DNA of 64,000 bases from Pseudonocardia alni (GTDB lineage: Bacteria; Actinomycetota; Actinomycetes; Mycobacteriales; Pseudonocardiaceae). Below the pieces are notes generated by a model. That model saw only the letters and a list, made by a program, of their open reading frames with translations, did no database searches and was not told the origin of the DNA. A program made the translations under genes and the position numbers. Below, piece after piece: positions 1 to 10,854 of the stretch (the first letter of the stretch is position 1; each line of letters opens with the position of its first letter). Where the stretch lies: NCBI RefSeq assembly GCF_002813375.1, contig NZ_PHUJ01000003.1, positions 2,046,001-2,110,000 on the forward strand, in the 5' to 3' direction.

Positions 1-166
1 CACGGCCCTCGTTCAGCACGGACAGGCTCATGACGTGCCAGGTGACGTCGACGTCGCGCACCTTCTCCACCTCCAGCACCCAGCGGGAGGTCAGCCACGC
101 CCAGGGGCACAGCGGGTCGAACCAGATGTCGATGCGGGCACGGCCGTCGGCAGCAGGAGTCGTCAT
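1..166 (-). CDS. DsbA-family mycothiol-dependent nitroreductase (partial)
   Basis: Only the first 55 codons are present; the gene runs off the left edge. The start is the ATG at 166, reading [21 protein letters not shown]. The beta strand followed by FDPLCPWAW is the thioredoxin-fold active-site region of the DsbA/Rv2466c family, in which CPWA replaces CPYC. The Mycobacterium relative reduces nitro compounds with mycothiol. The divergent gene to the right is pepN, the same neighbour as in M. tuberculosis (Rv2466c-Rv2467), which supports the call. Specificity cannot be judged from the fragment. Confidence 0.75.
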   Translation of the reverse strand, partial: MTTPAADGRARIDIWFDPLCPWAWLTSRWVLEVEKVRDVDVTWHVMSLSVLNEGR

Positions 167-270
167 ACCCGGCGCAACGCCGGGCACCGGCCGCGGATTC
201 CACGGGCCGCGCCCCGGGCACCGTGATTGGATGCCGACGACACCACTCCCCCGAGAGGACCCCGAACGAC

Positions 271-2877
<2,607 letters not shown>

Positions 2878-2887
2878 CCCACGCACG

Positions 2888-2923
2888 ACGGCGCCCCGGG
2901 AGTCCGTGCTCCCGGGGCGCCGT
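2888..2923. terminator. Bidirectional hairpin terminator
   Basis: A GC-rich perfect stem, with arms at 2888-2902 and 2909-2923 and a 6-base loop, lies between the convergent pepN and the small gene ending at 2942. There is no strong U tract, which is common in actinobacteria. Confidence 0.75.
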
Positions 2924-2941
2924 TCGTGTGTCGGGGTGTGG

Positions 2942-3265
2942 TCAGCGGCGGCGCAGCCACCGCCGCAGCGGGTTCGTCGACGCCGGTTCGTCGGCCGGGC
3001 GGAAGCCGGCGCAGACACGCGGTCCGCAGCTGCCGCAGTCGGTGCCCGGTCGGTAGTGGTCGTGCAGGTCCTCCGGGTGACCGCAGGTGCACAGTCCCAG
3101 CTGCGGGACGACGGGCGCGGGCGGACCGGCCGGGGTCTTCGGCTCGGACGGTGTGCGCGGCCGGGGCAGCGCCGGGACGGGCTCCAGGCCCGTCGGCGGC
3201 GTCAGGACCGCGGCCGTGGGGGTGGCGGGGGTCCTGCGGTCGGTGCCGTCGTTCTCGTGCGCCAT
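2942..3265 (-). CDS. Small Cys/His-rich protein, CxCGH...HDHYR type
   Basis: This is a 107-residue protein of unknown function. A proline-rich, low-complexity N-terminus (residues 1-57) leads into a compact Cys/His module. That module has C59-x-CGH, then HDHYR at 68-72, then GTDCG-x-CG at 75-81, a further Cys at 85, and a basic tail ending RRWLRRR. The Cys/His spacing suggests a small metal-binding fold, which is inference. ATG at 3265 is preceded by GAAGGAGGT, so longer in-frame readings are not used. A paralogue with the same module lies at 43722-44015. Confidence 0.75.
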   Translation of the reverse strand: MAHENDGTDRRTPATPTAAVLTPPTGLEPVPALPRPRTPSEPKTPAGPPAPVVPQLGLCTCGHPEDLHDHYRPGTDCGSCGPRVCAGFRPADEPASTNPLRRWLRRR

Positions 3266-3433
3266 GGTGACCTCCTTCGTGCCGGCGAACGGCAGCGCGG
3301 ACGACCATCGCGTCATCGCACCGTGCCGTTGCGTCACCAGTATGAGATCGGGTGGGGCGCCTGGGAATGGCTCGCGGCGACGAAAAGACCTGCCGTGGAC
3401 GGAACGGCAGGTCGTGGACATCTCGCCACCCGA

Positions 3434-4993
3434 TCAGCGGGCCACCGGAAGTGTGAGCACGGCAAGACAGCCACGGGGCGCGTCCACCGTACGGAGCACC
3501 AGGGTGCCGCCGTGCTCCCGAGCGAGCTGGGCGCTGATGTGCAGTCCGAGCCCGGAGCCGCCGGCGGCCTCGTCGTGCCGCCCGCGGACGATCTCGAGCT
3601 GCTCCTGCCCGTCGGGCAGGCCGGGGCCGTGGTCACGGACCTCGACGGCGACCAGACCCGGCTCGTCGGCGAGGCGGGCCCGCACCACCACCGGGGTCCG
3701 GGGCGCGTGCCGGTCGCAGTTGGCCAGCAGGTTCGTCACGACCTGGCGGGTGAGCGACTCGGGCGCGGCGACGGGGGGCAGGTCGTCCTGGGTGTCGAGG
3801 GTGATGCAGCGGCCATCGCGCAGGTCCACCAGGGTGCGCAGGGCCTCCCCGACGTCGTGCTCGCCGCCGGGGCCCGCACCCGGCGCCGGGGTGACCGCGG
3901 CGTAGGCCGGGCCGTAGTCGAGCAGGGCGGCGTCGCGCCCGTCGACCATCGGGCCGGCCACCGCGTCCTCGACGGTGACCGGGGTCTGCAGCATCTGGCG
4001 GAGCCGGTTCAGCTCGGCGAGCACCGCCTCCCGCATCCGGGCGACCTGCGGGTCGTCACCGGGGCGGGTCGTCAGCAGCTGCGCGGCGCCGGCCAGGCCC
4101 GCCAGGCCGTTGCGCAGCTCGTGGTCGCGCTCGGCGGTCTGGCCGGTGGCCCGTTCGAGCAGCGCCGACGCCTCGCCGAGGGTCTCCTGGAGCTGGTCGT
4201 AGTCGTCCTGTATCTGGGTGACCGCACGCAACGCCATGGTCAGCAGCGCGGTGAGCACCACGCCCATCCCGAGCACCCGCAGCGACGGGTAGACCAGGCC
4301 GTCCGTCGGTTCCTGGCCGGGCACGATCGCCCGGTACAGCTGCGACACCGCGACGATCAGCAGGCCGAGCCCCATCCGGGCCCGGATCCGGCTCGGACGC
4401 CGGTAGCCGTCGAGCAGGAACAGCACCGCGACCAGCGCCCAGCCGCTCTGCACCACGATCGAGTAGAGGGGCGAGGTCGCCACCATCCGGGTGAACGGGC
4501 TCTCCGCCTGCGATGCGACGACCCCGCCGATGACGAGGGCGACCGCGGCCAGCGCCCAGCCGCCCCAGGCCCCGAGTGCCGGTGGCGGCCGCAGCGCGGC
4601 GACCAGGATGCACAGGCTGATCACGAACATGGTCAGCACGGCCAGCCGCGGGGTGCCCGCCGGGTACTGCGGCAGGACCAGTGCGGACAGCGGGAGGAGC
4701 ACGACGCCGTAGAGCAGGAGGGCGGCCCCGAACCACGACGGACGGGGGTCTCCGGACAGCCGCCCCGTCACCAGCGCGACGATCGCCGCCGCCGAGCCGA
4801 CCGCGGCCGCCACGAGGGTGAGCACCGCTGTCGCGTCGGACAGGTCGATCCGTCCGTCGACCACCGCGGGGCGGCTCACCGCCACCACGAGGACGGCCAG
4901 GACCGCGACGACGAGCACGTCGGTCAGGTGTCCGGCCAGGAACCGGGCCCGCCGCTGCGGGCCCAGGAGCGCGCCGAGGAAACCGGACGCCAC
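3434..4993 (-). CDS. Membrane sensor histidine kinase
   Basis: This 519-residue two-component sensor has about eight hydrophobic segments in residues 20-255, a short coiled stretch, and then a kinase core. The phosphoacceptor is H291 in DHELRNGLAGL. The ATP-binding domain has an N box (VVTNLLANCDRHAP), a G1 box (RDHGPGLPDG) and a G2 box (GSGLGLHIS). GTG at 4993 is chosen because GGAGGGGAC lies directly upstream; the ATG 20 codons earlier has no ribosome site. The response regulator gene lies 100 bp upstream on the same strand. The HELRN box is HisKA-like, although the partner is a NarL/LuxR-type regulator. The ligand is unknown. Confidence 0.88.
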   Translation of the reverse strand: MASGFLGALLGPQRRARFLAGHLTDVLVVAVLAVLVVAVSRPAVVDGRIDLSDATAVLTLVAAAVGSAAAIVALVTGRLSGDPRPSWFGAALLLYGVVLLPLSALVLPQYPAGTPRLAVLTMFVISLCILVAALRPPPALGAWGGWALAAVALVIGGVVASQAESPFTRMVATSPLYSIVVQSGWALVAVLFLLDGYRRPSRIRARMGLGLLIVAVSQLYRAIVPGQEPTDGLVYPSLRVLGMGVVLTALLTMALRAVTQIQDDYDQLQETLGEASALLERATGQTAERDHELRNGLAGLAGAAQLLTTRPGDDPQVARMREAVLAELNRLRQMLQTPVTVEDAVAGPMVDGRDAALLDYGPAYAAVTPAPGAGPGGEHDVGEALRTLVDLRDGRCITLDTQDDLPPVAAPESLTRQVVTNLLANCDRHAPRTPVVVRARLADEPGLVAVEVRDHGPGLPDGQEQLEIVRGRHDEAAGGSGLGLHISAQLAREHGGTLVLRTVDAPRGCLAVLTLPVAR

Positions 4994-5093
4994 GTCCCCT
5001 CCGCTCCGAAGATGTCGCCGGACTGATGAGATTGCGATGATAGGACTCGTCATTCTCGGTGACGTTCGGTGGCGGCGTTGTGGGCCGAACGGG

Positions 5094-5765
5094 TCAGATC
5101 CCGGCGGCCTTGCGGTAGAGCGCGACGGCCTCCAGCTGGGAGCCGACCTCCAGCTTGGTCAGCACCGCGCGGATCTGCGTCCGGACCGTCGCCAGCGAGA
5201 CGACGAAATGGTCGGCCACCGACTGCGCACGCTTGCCACCCGCCAGGAGGGCGAGGACCTCGCGCTCGCGCTGGGTGAGCCTGCCCAGCTTCTCGTGCAG
5301 GTCGCGACGCTCGTGCTCCCGGTCGCGGTGCAGCCGGATGAACTGCTCGCGGCGGCCCGGCGGCATGATCGAGCGCCCGGCGTGGGCCTCGCGGATGGCG
5401 CTGAGCAACGCCGGGAACGGCGCGTTCTTGGGGACGAACACGAACCCGCCCGCGTCCAGGGCGGCGCCGACCCGGCCTGCGTCGGAGCTGCCGGACAGCA
5501 CCACCACCCGCCAGCCCGCCTCGCAGAGGGGGCCGACGAGCCGGACCCCGTCGATGCGGTTGCCCTCCGGGTCACGCCCCAGGTCGAGGTCGAGCACGAT
5601 GAGCCCGGGTGTGACGCGCCGGGCGTGCTCCAGCACCGCAGCGGCGGAGCGGACCGGCTGGAAGGTCGCGTCCTCGCCCTCGGCGCGCAGGTTGAGGGCG
5701 AGAGCGGACCCGACCAGCTCGTGGTCGTCGACGATCAGGATCGGGCTGCCGGTGGGGCCGCTCAC
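5094..5765 (-). CDS. NarL/LuxR-family response regulator
   Basis: The 223-residue protein has a receiver domain (residues 8-125) with acidic pair D13/D14, a likely phosphoacceptor D59 in LIVLDLDLG, and the conserved lysine in FVFVPKN. A C-terminal LuxR-type helix-turn-helix (about 157-215) begins LTQREREVLALLAGG. It lies directly upstream of the sensor kinase at 3434-4993 and should be its partner. The start is GTG at 5765 with GGGAGGA upstream. Targets are not evident. Confidence 0.9.
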   Translation of the reverse strand: MSGPTGSPILIVDDHELVGSALALNLRAEGEDATFQPVRSAAAVLEHARRVTPGLIVLDLDLGRDPEGNRIDGVRLVGPLCEAGWRVVVLSGSSDAGRVGAALDAGGFVFVPKNAPFPALLSAIREAHAGRSIMPPGRREQFIRLHRDREHERRDLHEKLGRLTQREREVLALLAGGKRAQSVADHFVVSLATVRTQIRAVLTKLEVGSQLEAVALYRKAAGI

Positions 5766-5916
5766 CGCTCGGTCCTCCCGCTGGGCACCATGGGGGACAC
5801 CTTAGAGCCGTTGCGCCGATCGTGGTGGCCCGCGAGTGACGGACACGCGGGCGCCGCACTGTCCACGGACGCGACCGGGTGTCCGCCCGGGTGTCCACCG
5901 GATGGGAAACCCCAGC

Positions 5917-6396
5917 TCAGGGGCGACTGCCGGCCTGGTCCGCCAGCATCCTCAGTCCGGACAGGATTCCACCGAACAGATCGCCCTCCTTGAAGGACGC
6001 GACCATGCTCATGAGAGCGAGCTTGGCGCCGCGGTCGGGGAGGCGGACCTTCGCCTCGGCGCCGGTCACGATCTCCAGCAGGCGCTGCTCGGGGCTCACG
6101 GCGACGAGCACCGCGTCCTCGTGGTCGTCGACGCGCCCGTGCAGGTCGACCGCGGTGGCCCGCGCGTCGGCACCCAGGTCGCCCAGGTACAGCGCGAACC
6201 GCAGGCCGGTCTCGCGGCTGGCCAGGTAGAGGGCCTCGTCCAGGCGGGTCAGCTGCACCGGGGTGAACGGGTGCGCGGCCGCGGACGGCTCGACGAAGTT
6301 CTCGGCCACCGACAGGCGACCGGAGTTCGTGACGACCGACCCCTCGGGCAGGTCCTCCTCGTTGCCGGTGAAGACGGCGAGGTCACCACTTGCCAC
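5917..6396 (-). CDS. DUF5130 family (TPM-domain-like) protein
   Basis: This 159-residue protein has a mixed alpha/beta core (RFALYLGDLG, AVLVAVSPEQRLLEIVTG) typical of the actinobacterial DUF5130 family, which resembles TPM domains. No signal peptide or membrane helix is seen. GTG at 6396 is used because CGAGGAGGT precedes it at ideal spacing. The start lies inside the last codons of the membrane-protein gene ending at 6383 (14-bp overlap), so the two are translationally coupled. The biochemical role is unknown. Confidence 0.8.
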   Translation of the reverse strand: MASGDLAVFTGNEEDLPEGSVVTNSGRLSVAENFVEPSAAAHPFTPVQLTRLDEALYLASRETGLRFALYLGDLGADARATAVDLHGRVDDHEDAVLVAVSPEQRLLEIVTGAEAKVRLPDRGAKLALMSMVASFKEGDLFGGILSGLRMLADQAGSRP

Positions 6397-6637
6397 CGGT
6401 ACCTCCTCGGGTGTCGCCGCCCTCGGACGGGGCGGTGTCGCCGTGTCCGGCATGCGCGGCGTGGTGCCCCGCGGCGGACGGCTCGGCGATCCAGAACAGC
6501 GGCTCGTACGGCCAGGGGTCACCCGCGTTGTAGCGGGGGCGGTTGCTCCGGTTCCGCACCGCGATCCAGCCCCAGATCGCGAAGTACAGGACAGCCGGCG
6601 CGACCACGAAGACCAGCAGGGTTTCGACGACGGTCAC
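6383..6637 (-). CDS. Small single-span membrane protein
   Basis: This 84-residue protein has one N-terminal transmembrane helix (TVVETLLVFVVAPAVLYFAI) and a cytoplasmic or loop segment WGWIAVRNRSNRPRYNAGDPW, followed by a His/Gly-rich tail. It belongs to the small actinobacterial proteins often found beside DUF5130 genes. The start is GTG at 6637. It overlaps the DUF5130 gene by 14 bp and probably forms an operon with it. Function unknown. Confidence 0.75.
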   Translation of the reverse strand: MTVVETLLVFVVAPAVLYFAIWGWIAVRNRSNRPRYNAGDPWPYEPLFWIAEPSAAGHHAAHAGHGDTAPSEGGDTRGGTGGKW

Positions 6638-6648
6638 GGGGCCAGAAC

Positions 6649-8079
6649 CTAGCCGATCGCCGTGCCCGGCACCTGCTCAGGTGTCCGATCCGACAGCCGC
6701 CCGGACCGCACCGCGCGGACCAGCGCGTCATGATCGGCTTCGGTCTGGTCGGCATAGGCCCTGGCGAACGTCGCGAGCGCCGCGGCCACCTTGCCGCCCT
6801 TCCCCAGGTAGCCGGCGATCATCGACGCCCCCGAGGTGCGAGCGTGCCCCTTGGCGAGCAGCCTGCCGCAGACGTCGGCGTAGTCGGCCAGCGCGGGGGC
6901 GTCGAGGGTGTCGGGGACGATCGCGCCCTTCATGTCACGGAACTGGCGGACGTAGTACTGGCGGCCGTTGATCGTCGTCCAGCCCAGGAGCGGGTCGGAG
7001 ACGGTCTGCAGGGCCTGTTGGTACTCCACGACCCGCTGGCCCTGGTGGGCGTGCCAGGCCTCGCCGCCGTGCACCCACGGCGCGACGACCGACCGGCGTG
7101 CCTGCTTGAGCTGCAGGAACAGCACGTCGTCGGGGCTGGAGCCCTCGCAGAGCACGAGGTAGGCGCGCAGCCCGACCGAGCCGACCCCGACGACCTTGTG
7201 GGCGACGTCGACGGCGTGGTAGCCGCCGAGGATCCGGCTCCAGTGCGGCGGCAGCGTCGCGAGGTACCCGTCGAGGGCGGCCAGGATGCGCGCGGTGTGC
7301 TCGCCGTCGGGGTGGGTGATCAGCGGCGGCTCGGTGACGATCCGCCGCGCACCGCCCTCCTCGGTCACGAACCGGGGCAGCGCACGGTCGCTGGTGCGCC
7401 GGCGCGCCCGTTCGGCGGCCTTGTCGATGACCCGGCGCGAGGTCTTGTGGTCGGCGTCCGAGCGCAGGGTGTCGATGTCCATGATGTCGAACGAGCGGGC
7501 GAGCAGCGGCTCGTCGGCGAGGTGGCGCAGGTGCTCGGCGTAGGAGGTCACGCAGCGGGCGGCGGCCTCGCCGCACTGCTGTTCGGTCGCGCCGGAGTCC
7601 CGGCCGGCGACCCAGGTGGAGGACACCAGGCGTCGCAGGTCCCACTCCCAGGCGCCGGGGTGGGCCTCGTCGAAGTCGTTGAGGTCGAAGACCAGGTCGC
7701 GCTCGGGCGAGGCGTAGAAGCCGAAGTTGCCCAAGTGGGCGTCGCCGCAGATGACGGGGTGCACGCCGGTCTCGGGCAGCACCGCGAAGTCCGCGGCGTG
7801 CAGGGCGGCGGCGCCGCGCAGGAACGCGTGCGGGGATGCGGTCATCCGCTGGATCCGCAGCGGGACGAGCTCGTGCACACGCCCGGCGTTCTGCGCCTCG
7901 ACGACGTCGACCGGGTCGGCCCGGCGCAGCTGCGCGGACCACTCGGCGAGCCCGGACCGGGGCGCGACCTTCCGCAGCCCCTTGCCGATGCGGTAGCGCT
8001 CGGCGCGGGGCGTCGAGGCGCGCTGCAGCGAGCCGAACGCCGCGCGGTCCGATCCGGCGAGGACGGGGTGCGAGGTCAC
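6649..8079 (-). CDS. DUF2252 domain protein
   Basis: The 476-residue protein covers the whole DUF2252 family length. Characteristic segments are FLRGAA, CGDAHLGNFGFYASPER, FDLNDFDEAHPGAWEWDLRR and, later, VGSVGLRAYLVL. The GDxHxxNFG and DxxDFD pattern recalls the catalytic and metal motifs of the protein-kinase-like/aminoglycoside-phosphotransferase fold, so an ATP-dependent transferase is a reasonable but untested idea. The start is GTG at 8079. It ends 11 bp before the start of the small membrane-protein gene and may head that operon. Confidence 0.88.
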   Translation of the reverse strand: MTSHPVLAGSDRAAFGSLQRASTPRAERYRIGKGLRKVAPRSGLAEWSAQLRRADPVDVVEAQNAGRVHELVPLRIQRMTASPHAFLRGAAALHAADFAVLPETGVHPVICGDAHLGNFGFYASPERDLVFDLNDFDEAHPGAWEWDLRRLVSSTWVAGRDSGATEQQCGEAAARCVTSYAEHLRHLADEPLLARSFDIMDIDTLRSDADHKTSRRVIDKAAERARRRTSDRALPRFVTEEGGARRIVTEPPLITHPDGEHTARILAALDGYLATLPPHWSRILGGYHAVDVAHKVVGVGSVGLRAYLVLCEGSSPDDVLFLQLKQARRSVVAPWVHGGEAWHAHQGQRVVEYQQALQTVSDPLLGWTTINGRQYYVRQFRDMKGAIVPDTLDAPALADYADVCGRLLAKGHARTSGASMIAGYLGKGGKVAAALATFARAYADQTEADHDALVRAVRSGRLSDRTPEQVPGTAIG

Positions 8080-8130
8080 GCCTGCGTTCTACCGCACGGC
8101 GGGCCCCGGAGCCCGCGCGGCGGGCCGGCC

Positions 8131-9480
8131 TCAGACGTTGCGCCTGCCCAGCGCGCGGTAGGTCCAGCCCGCGGACTCCCACGCCTCGCGGTCCAGGGCG
8201 TTGCGGCCGTCGAGCACCCGGCGGGTCTTCACGACCTTCCCGAACGAGCCCGGGTCGAGCTCGCGGTACTGCTTCCACTCGGTCAGCAGCAGGACGGCGT
8301 CGGCGCCCTCGGCGGCCTCCTCCGGGGTGTCGACGCAGTCCAGCTGCGACCAGTGCCGCCGCACGTTGGGCAGCGCCTGCGGGTCGGTCACCCGGACGTT
8401 CGCGCCCTGCAGCTGCAGCTGCGCGGCCACGTTCAGCGCCGGGGAGTCGCGGATGTCGTCGGAGTCGGGCTTGAACGCCGCGCCCAGCACCGCGATCCGC
8501 TTGCCGAGCAGGGAGTCGTCGCACACCTGACGGGCGAGCTCCACCATCCGGATCCGGCGCCGCATGTTGATGTTGTCGACCTCGCGCAGGAACGTCAGCG
8601 CCTGGTCGGCGCCCAGCTCGCCGGCGCGAGCCATGAACGCCCGGATGTCCTTGGGCAGGCAGCCGCCGCCGAAGCCGAGCCCGGCGTTGAGGAACTTGCG
8701 GCCGATCCGGTCGTCGTGGCCGATCGCGTCGGCGAGCTGCTTCACGTCGGCGCCGGTGGCCTCGCACAGCTCGGCCATCGCGTTGATGAAGGAGATCTTG
8801 GTGGCGAGGAAGGAGTTCGCGGCGGTCTTGACCATCTCCGCGGTGGCGTAGTCGGTGACGACCTTCGGCGTGCCGTCGGCGACGATCCGCGCGTAGACGG
8901 TGTCCAGGACCTTCTCCGCGTCCACCGCGGTGTCCGCGCCGGACAGCGACGGGACGCCGTAGACGAGCCGGTCCGGGTGCAGGGTGTCCTGGACCGCGTA
9001 GCCCTCGCGCAGGAACTCGGGGTTCCACGCCAGCGCGGCACCCGGCACGCGGGCGGCGACCTGCTCGGCCAGCCGGGCGGCCGTGCCCACCGGCACCGTG
9101 GACTTGCCGACGACCAGCTCGCCGGGCCCCAGCACCTCGATCAGCGACGCCGTCGCCGCCTCGACGTAGGTCAGGTCCGCGGCGTACTCGCCACGACGCT
9201 GCGGGGTGCCGACGCACACGAAGTGCACCGCGGCGCCCCGGGCGTCGGCCATGTCCGAGGAGAACGACAGCCGCCCCGAGTCCAGCGACCGGCGCAGCAG
9301 CTCCTCGAAGCCCGGCTCGAAGAACGGGACCCGGCCCGCGGCCAGCGACTCCGCCTTCGCGACGTCGACCTCGATACCGACGACCTCGTGGCCCAGCTCC
9401 GCCATCGAGGCCGCGTGCACGGCTCCGAGGTAGCCGCACCCGATGACCGACAGCTTCAGCGGGGTGGTGTTCTCCGACAT
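8131..9480 (-). CDS. ugd: UDP-glucose 6-dehydrogenase
   Basis: This 449-residue enzyme oxidises UDP-glucose to UDP-glucuronate with two NAD+. The N-terminal Rossmann motif VIGCGYLG (12-19) binds NAD, NSFLATKISFINAMAELCE lies in the central helix, and the catalytic cysteine is C274 in GFGGGCLPKD. The C-terminal domain (about 310-449) has the expected GAAFKPDSDDIRDSPA. The start is ATG at 9480. It sits next to rhamnose genes, so it probably supplies an acidic sugar for the surface polysaccharide made here. Confidence 0.95.
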   Translation of the reverse strand: MSENTTPLKLSVIGCGYLGAVHAASMAELGHEVVGIEVDVAKAESLAAGRVPFFEPGFEELLRRSLDSGRLSFSSDMADARGAAVHFVCVGTPQRRGEYAADLTYVEAATASLIEVLGPGELVVGKSTVPVGTAARLAEQVAARVPGAALAWNPEFLREGYAVQDTLHPDRLVYGVPSLSGADTAVDAEKVLDTVYARIVADGTPKVVTDYATAEMVKTAANSFLATKISFINAMAELCEATGADVKQLADAIGHDDRIGRKFLNAGLGFGGGCLPKDIRAFMARAGELGADQALTFLREVDNINMRRRIRMVELARQVCDDSLLGKRIAVLGAAFKPDSDDIRDSPALNVAAQLQLQGANVRVTDPQALPNVRRHWSQLDCVDTPEEAAEGADAVLLLTEWKQYRELDPGSFGKVVKTRRVLDGRNALDREAWESAGWTYRALGRRNV

Positions 9481-9581
9481 GGCCGGAGGTTAGCTGCCGC
9501 CCCGGACGGGCTGTCGCAGACGTCGGGCAGTGTGCGTCCCGGTGACGCCGAGGTGTCGCGCCGGCACTAACGTCCTCGGCC

Positions 9582-10250
9582 GTGCGGACCCTGCTGCTGG
9601 CCGAGGAACTGCTCCTGCTGGGGCTCGACCGCTCGACCGGCCGGATCGGTGACCGGTTCGACGGGCGGGTCCTGCCCGTCGCGCTGGTGCGCGACCTGGT
9701 CGACGCCGGTGCACTGCACCTCGACGGCGGGGACGGCCCCGACGGCGGCGACACCGTGACGCCGTCGGGCGGGGAGCCCGACCACCCCGCGCTGGCCGCG
9801 GCGCTGGCCGCGGTGACCCGGGACGGCACCGACACCGGCTCGCACGCCGTCGCCGCCACCGCGGCACACCTCGCGCGGACCCCGGCGGGCTCGGCGGGCG
9901 GCGCCGTGGGGCAGCTGGTCGCCGACGGGGTCCTCGCCGCGCAGGAGTACCGCCGGTTCGGGCTGTTCCGCCGGGTGCTGCTCACCGAGCAGGACCCGGA
10001 GCCGGCCCGGGCGCTGCGCACCCGGCTGGCGTCGCTGCTGGTCACCGAGACGGCGCCGGGCGGGCACGACGGCCTGTTGCTCGCGCTGCTGGGGCTCACC
10101 GACCTCGCCGGTGACGTCCTGCCGCCGGAGATCGACGCGGAGACGCGCGGGGTCGCGCAGCACCGCGCGGCGCTCGTCGCGGAAGGGGCGGCGCGGGACC
10201 CGTTCGTCCGGGCCTACTTCGCGGTGCGGTCCGGGTGGGCCGGGAACTGA
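9582..10250 (+). CDS. GPP34/GOLPH3-family protein
   Basis: The 222-residue helical protein opens with LLLAEELLLLGLDRSTGRI, the signature of bacterial GPP34 (GOLPH3/Vps74-like) proteins. Eukaryotic members bind phosphatidylinositol-4-phosphate and sort glycosyltransferases; bacterial roles are unknown. The start is GTG at 9582. It is divergent from ugd and convergent with rmlC, stopping 4 bp before the rmlC stop. Proximity to nucleotide-sugar genes suggests, but does not show, a link to envelope glycan synthesis. Confidence 0.85.
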   Translation: MRTLLLAEELLLLGLDRSTGRIGDRFDGRVLPVALVRDLVDAGALHLDGGDGPDGGDTVTPSGGEPDHPALAAALAAVTRDGTDTGSHAVAATAAHLARTPAGSAGGAVGQLVADGVLAAQEYRRFGLFRRVLLTEQDPEPARALRTRLASLLVTETAPGGHDGLLLALLGLTDLAGDVLPPEIDAETRGVAQHRAALVAEGAARDPFVRAYFAVRSGWAGN

Positions 10251-10254
10251 GCCG

Positions 10255-10854
10255 CTACCCGCGCAGCTCCGCCAGGCGGGCGCGGCAGCTCTCCCAGGCC
10301 GGCAGGACGCCCGCGGCGAGGGCCTCGTCCAGGGTGGGCGCGGCACGGTCCTTGTCGGACAGCACCGGCTCGACCCCCTCGGCCCAGGGCAGCGCGAGGG
10401 CCGGGTCCAGCGGGCTGATCCCGTGCTCGGCCGCCGGGGTGTACGACGTCGAGCACAGGTACCCGACGACGGTGGTGTCGGCGAGCGCCTGGAAGGCGTG
10501 CCCGAGCCCCTCGGACAGGTAGACCGCCCGCATCGAGGCGGCGTCGAGGTCGACGGCCTCGACCCGCCCGAACGTCGGCGACCCGACCCGCAGGTCCACC
10601 ACGACGTCGCGGACGGCGCCGGTGGCCACGTAGAGGTACTTGGCCTGGCCGGGCGGCACGTCGGCGTAGTGCACGCCGCGCACGACCCCGCGCGCCGACA
10701 CCGACTGGTTGGTCTGGGCGACGGTCAGGTCGAACCCGAGCGCCTCGCGGAACGCCGGGCCCTGGAAGGGAGCGGTGAACGAGCCGCGGCGGTCGGCGAA
10801 GGTGGTCGGCTCGAACAGCCAGGCGCCCTCGATCGACAGCGGGGTCGCCTTCAC
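10255..10854 (-). CDS. rmlC: dTDP-4-dehydrorhamnose 3,5-epimerase
   Basis: The 199-residue cupin-fold enzyme performs the third step to dTDP-L-rhamnose. Catalytic H62 lies in RGVHYADV and a conserved tyrosine in CSTSYTP (138). The start is GTG at 10854 (VKATPLSIEGAWLFEP), which matches the family N-terminus and overlaps the rmlB stop as GTGA; an earlier GTG at 10860 is too close to the ribosome site. It is co-transcribed behind rmlB. Confidence 0.95.
   Translation of the reverse strand: MKATPLSIEGAWLFEPTTFADRRGSFTAPFQGPAFREALGFDLTVAQTNQSVSARGVVRGVHYADVPPGQAKYLYVATGAVRDVVVDLRVGSPTFGRVEAVDLDAASMRAVYLSEGLGHAFQALADTTVVGYLCSTSYTPAAEHGISPLDPALALPWAEGVEPVLSDKDRAAPTLDEALAAGVLPAWESCRARLAELRG

Noticed and set aside
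5836..9570. A 1244-codon open frame on the plus strand, antisense to several genes
   Set aside because: It is the G/C-rich shadow of the DUF5130, DUF2252 and ugd genes. The composition is Arg/Gly/Val/Gln-rich with no recognisable domain, and the opposite strand has complete families.
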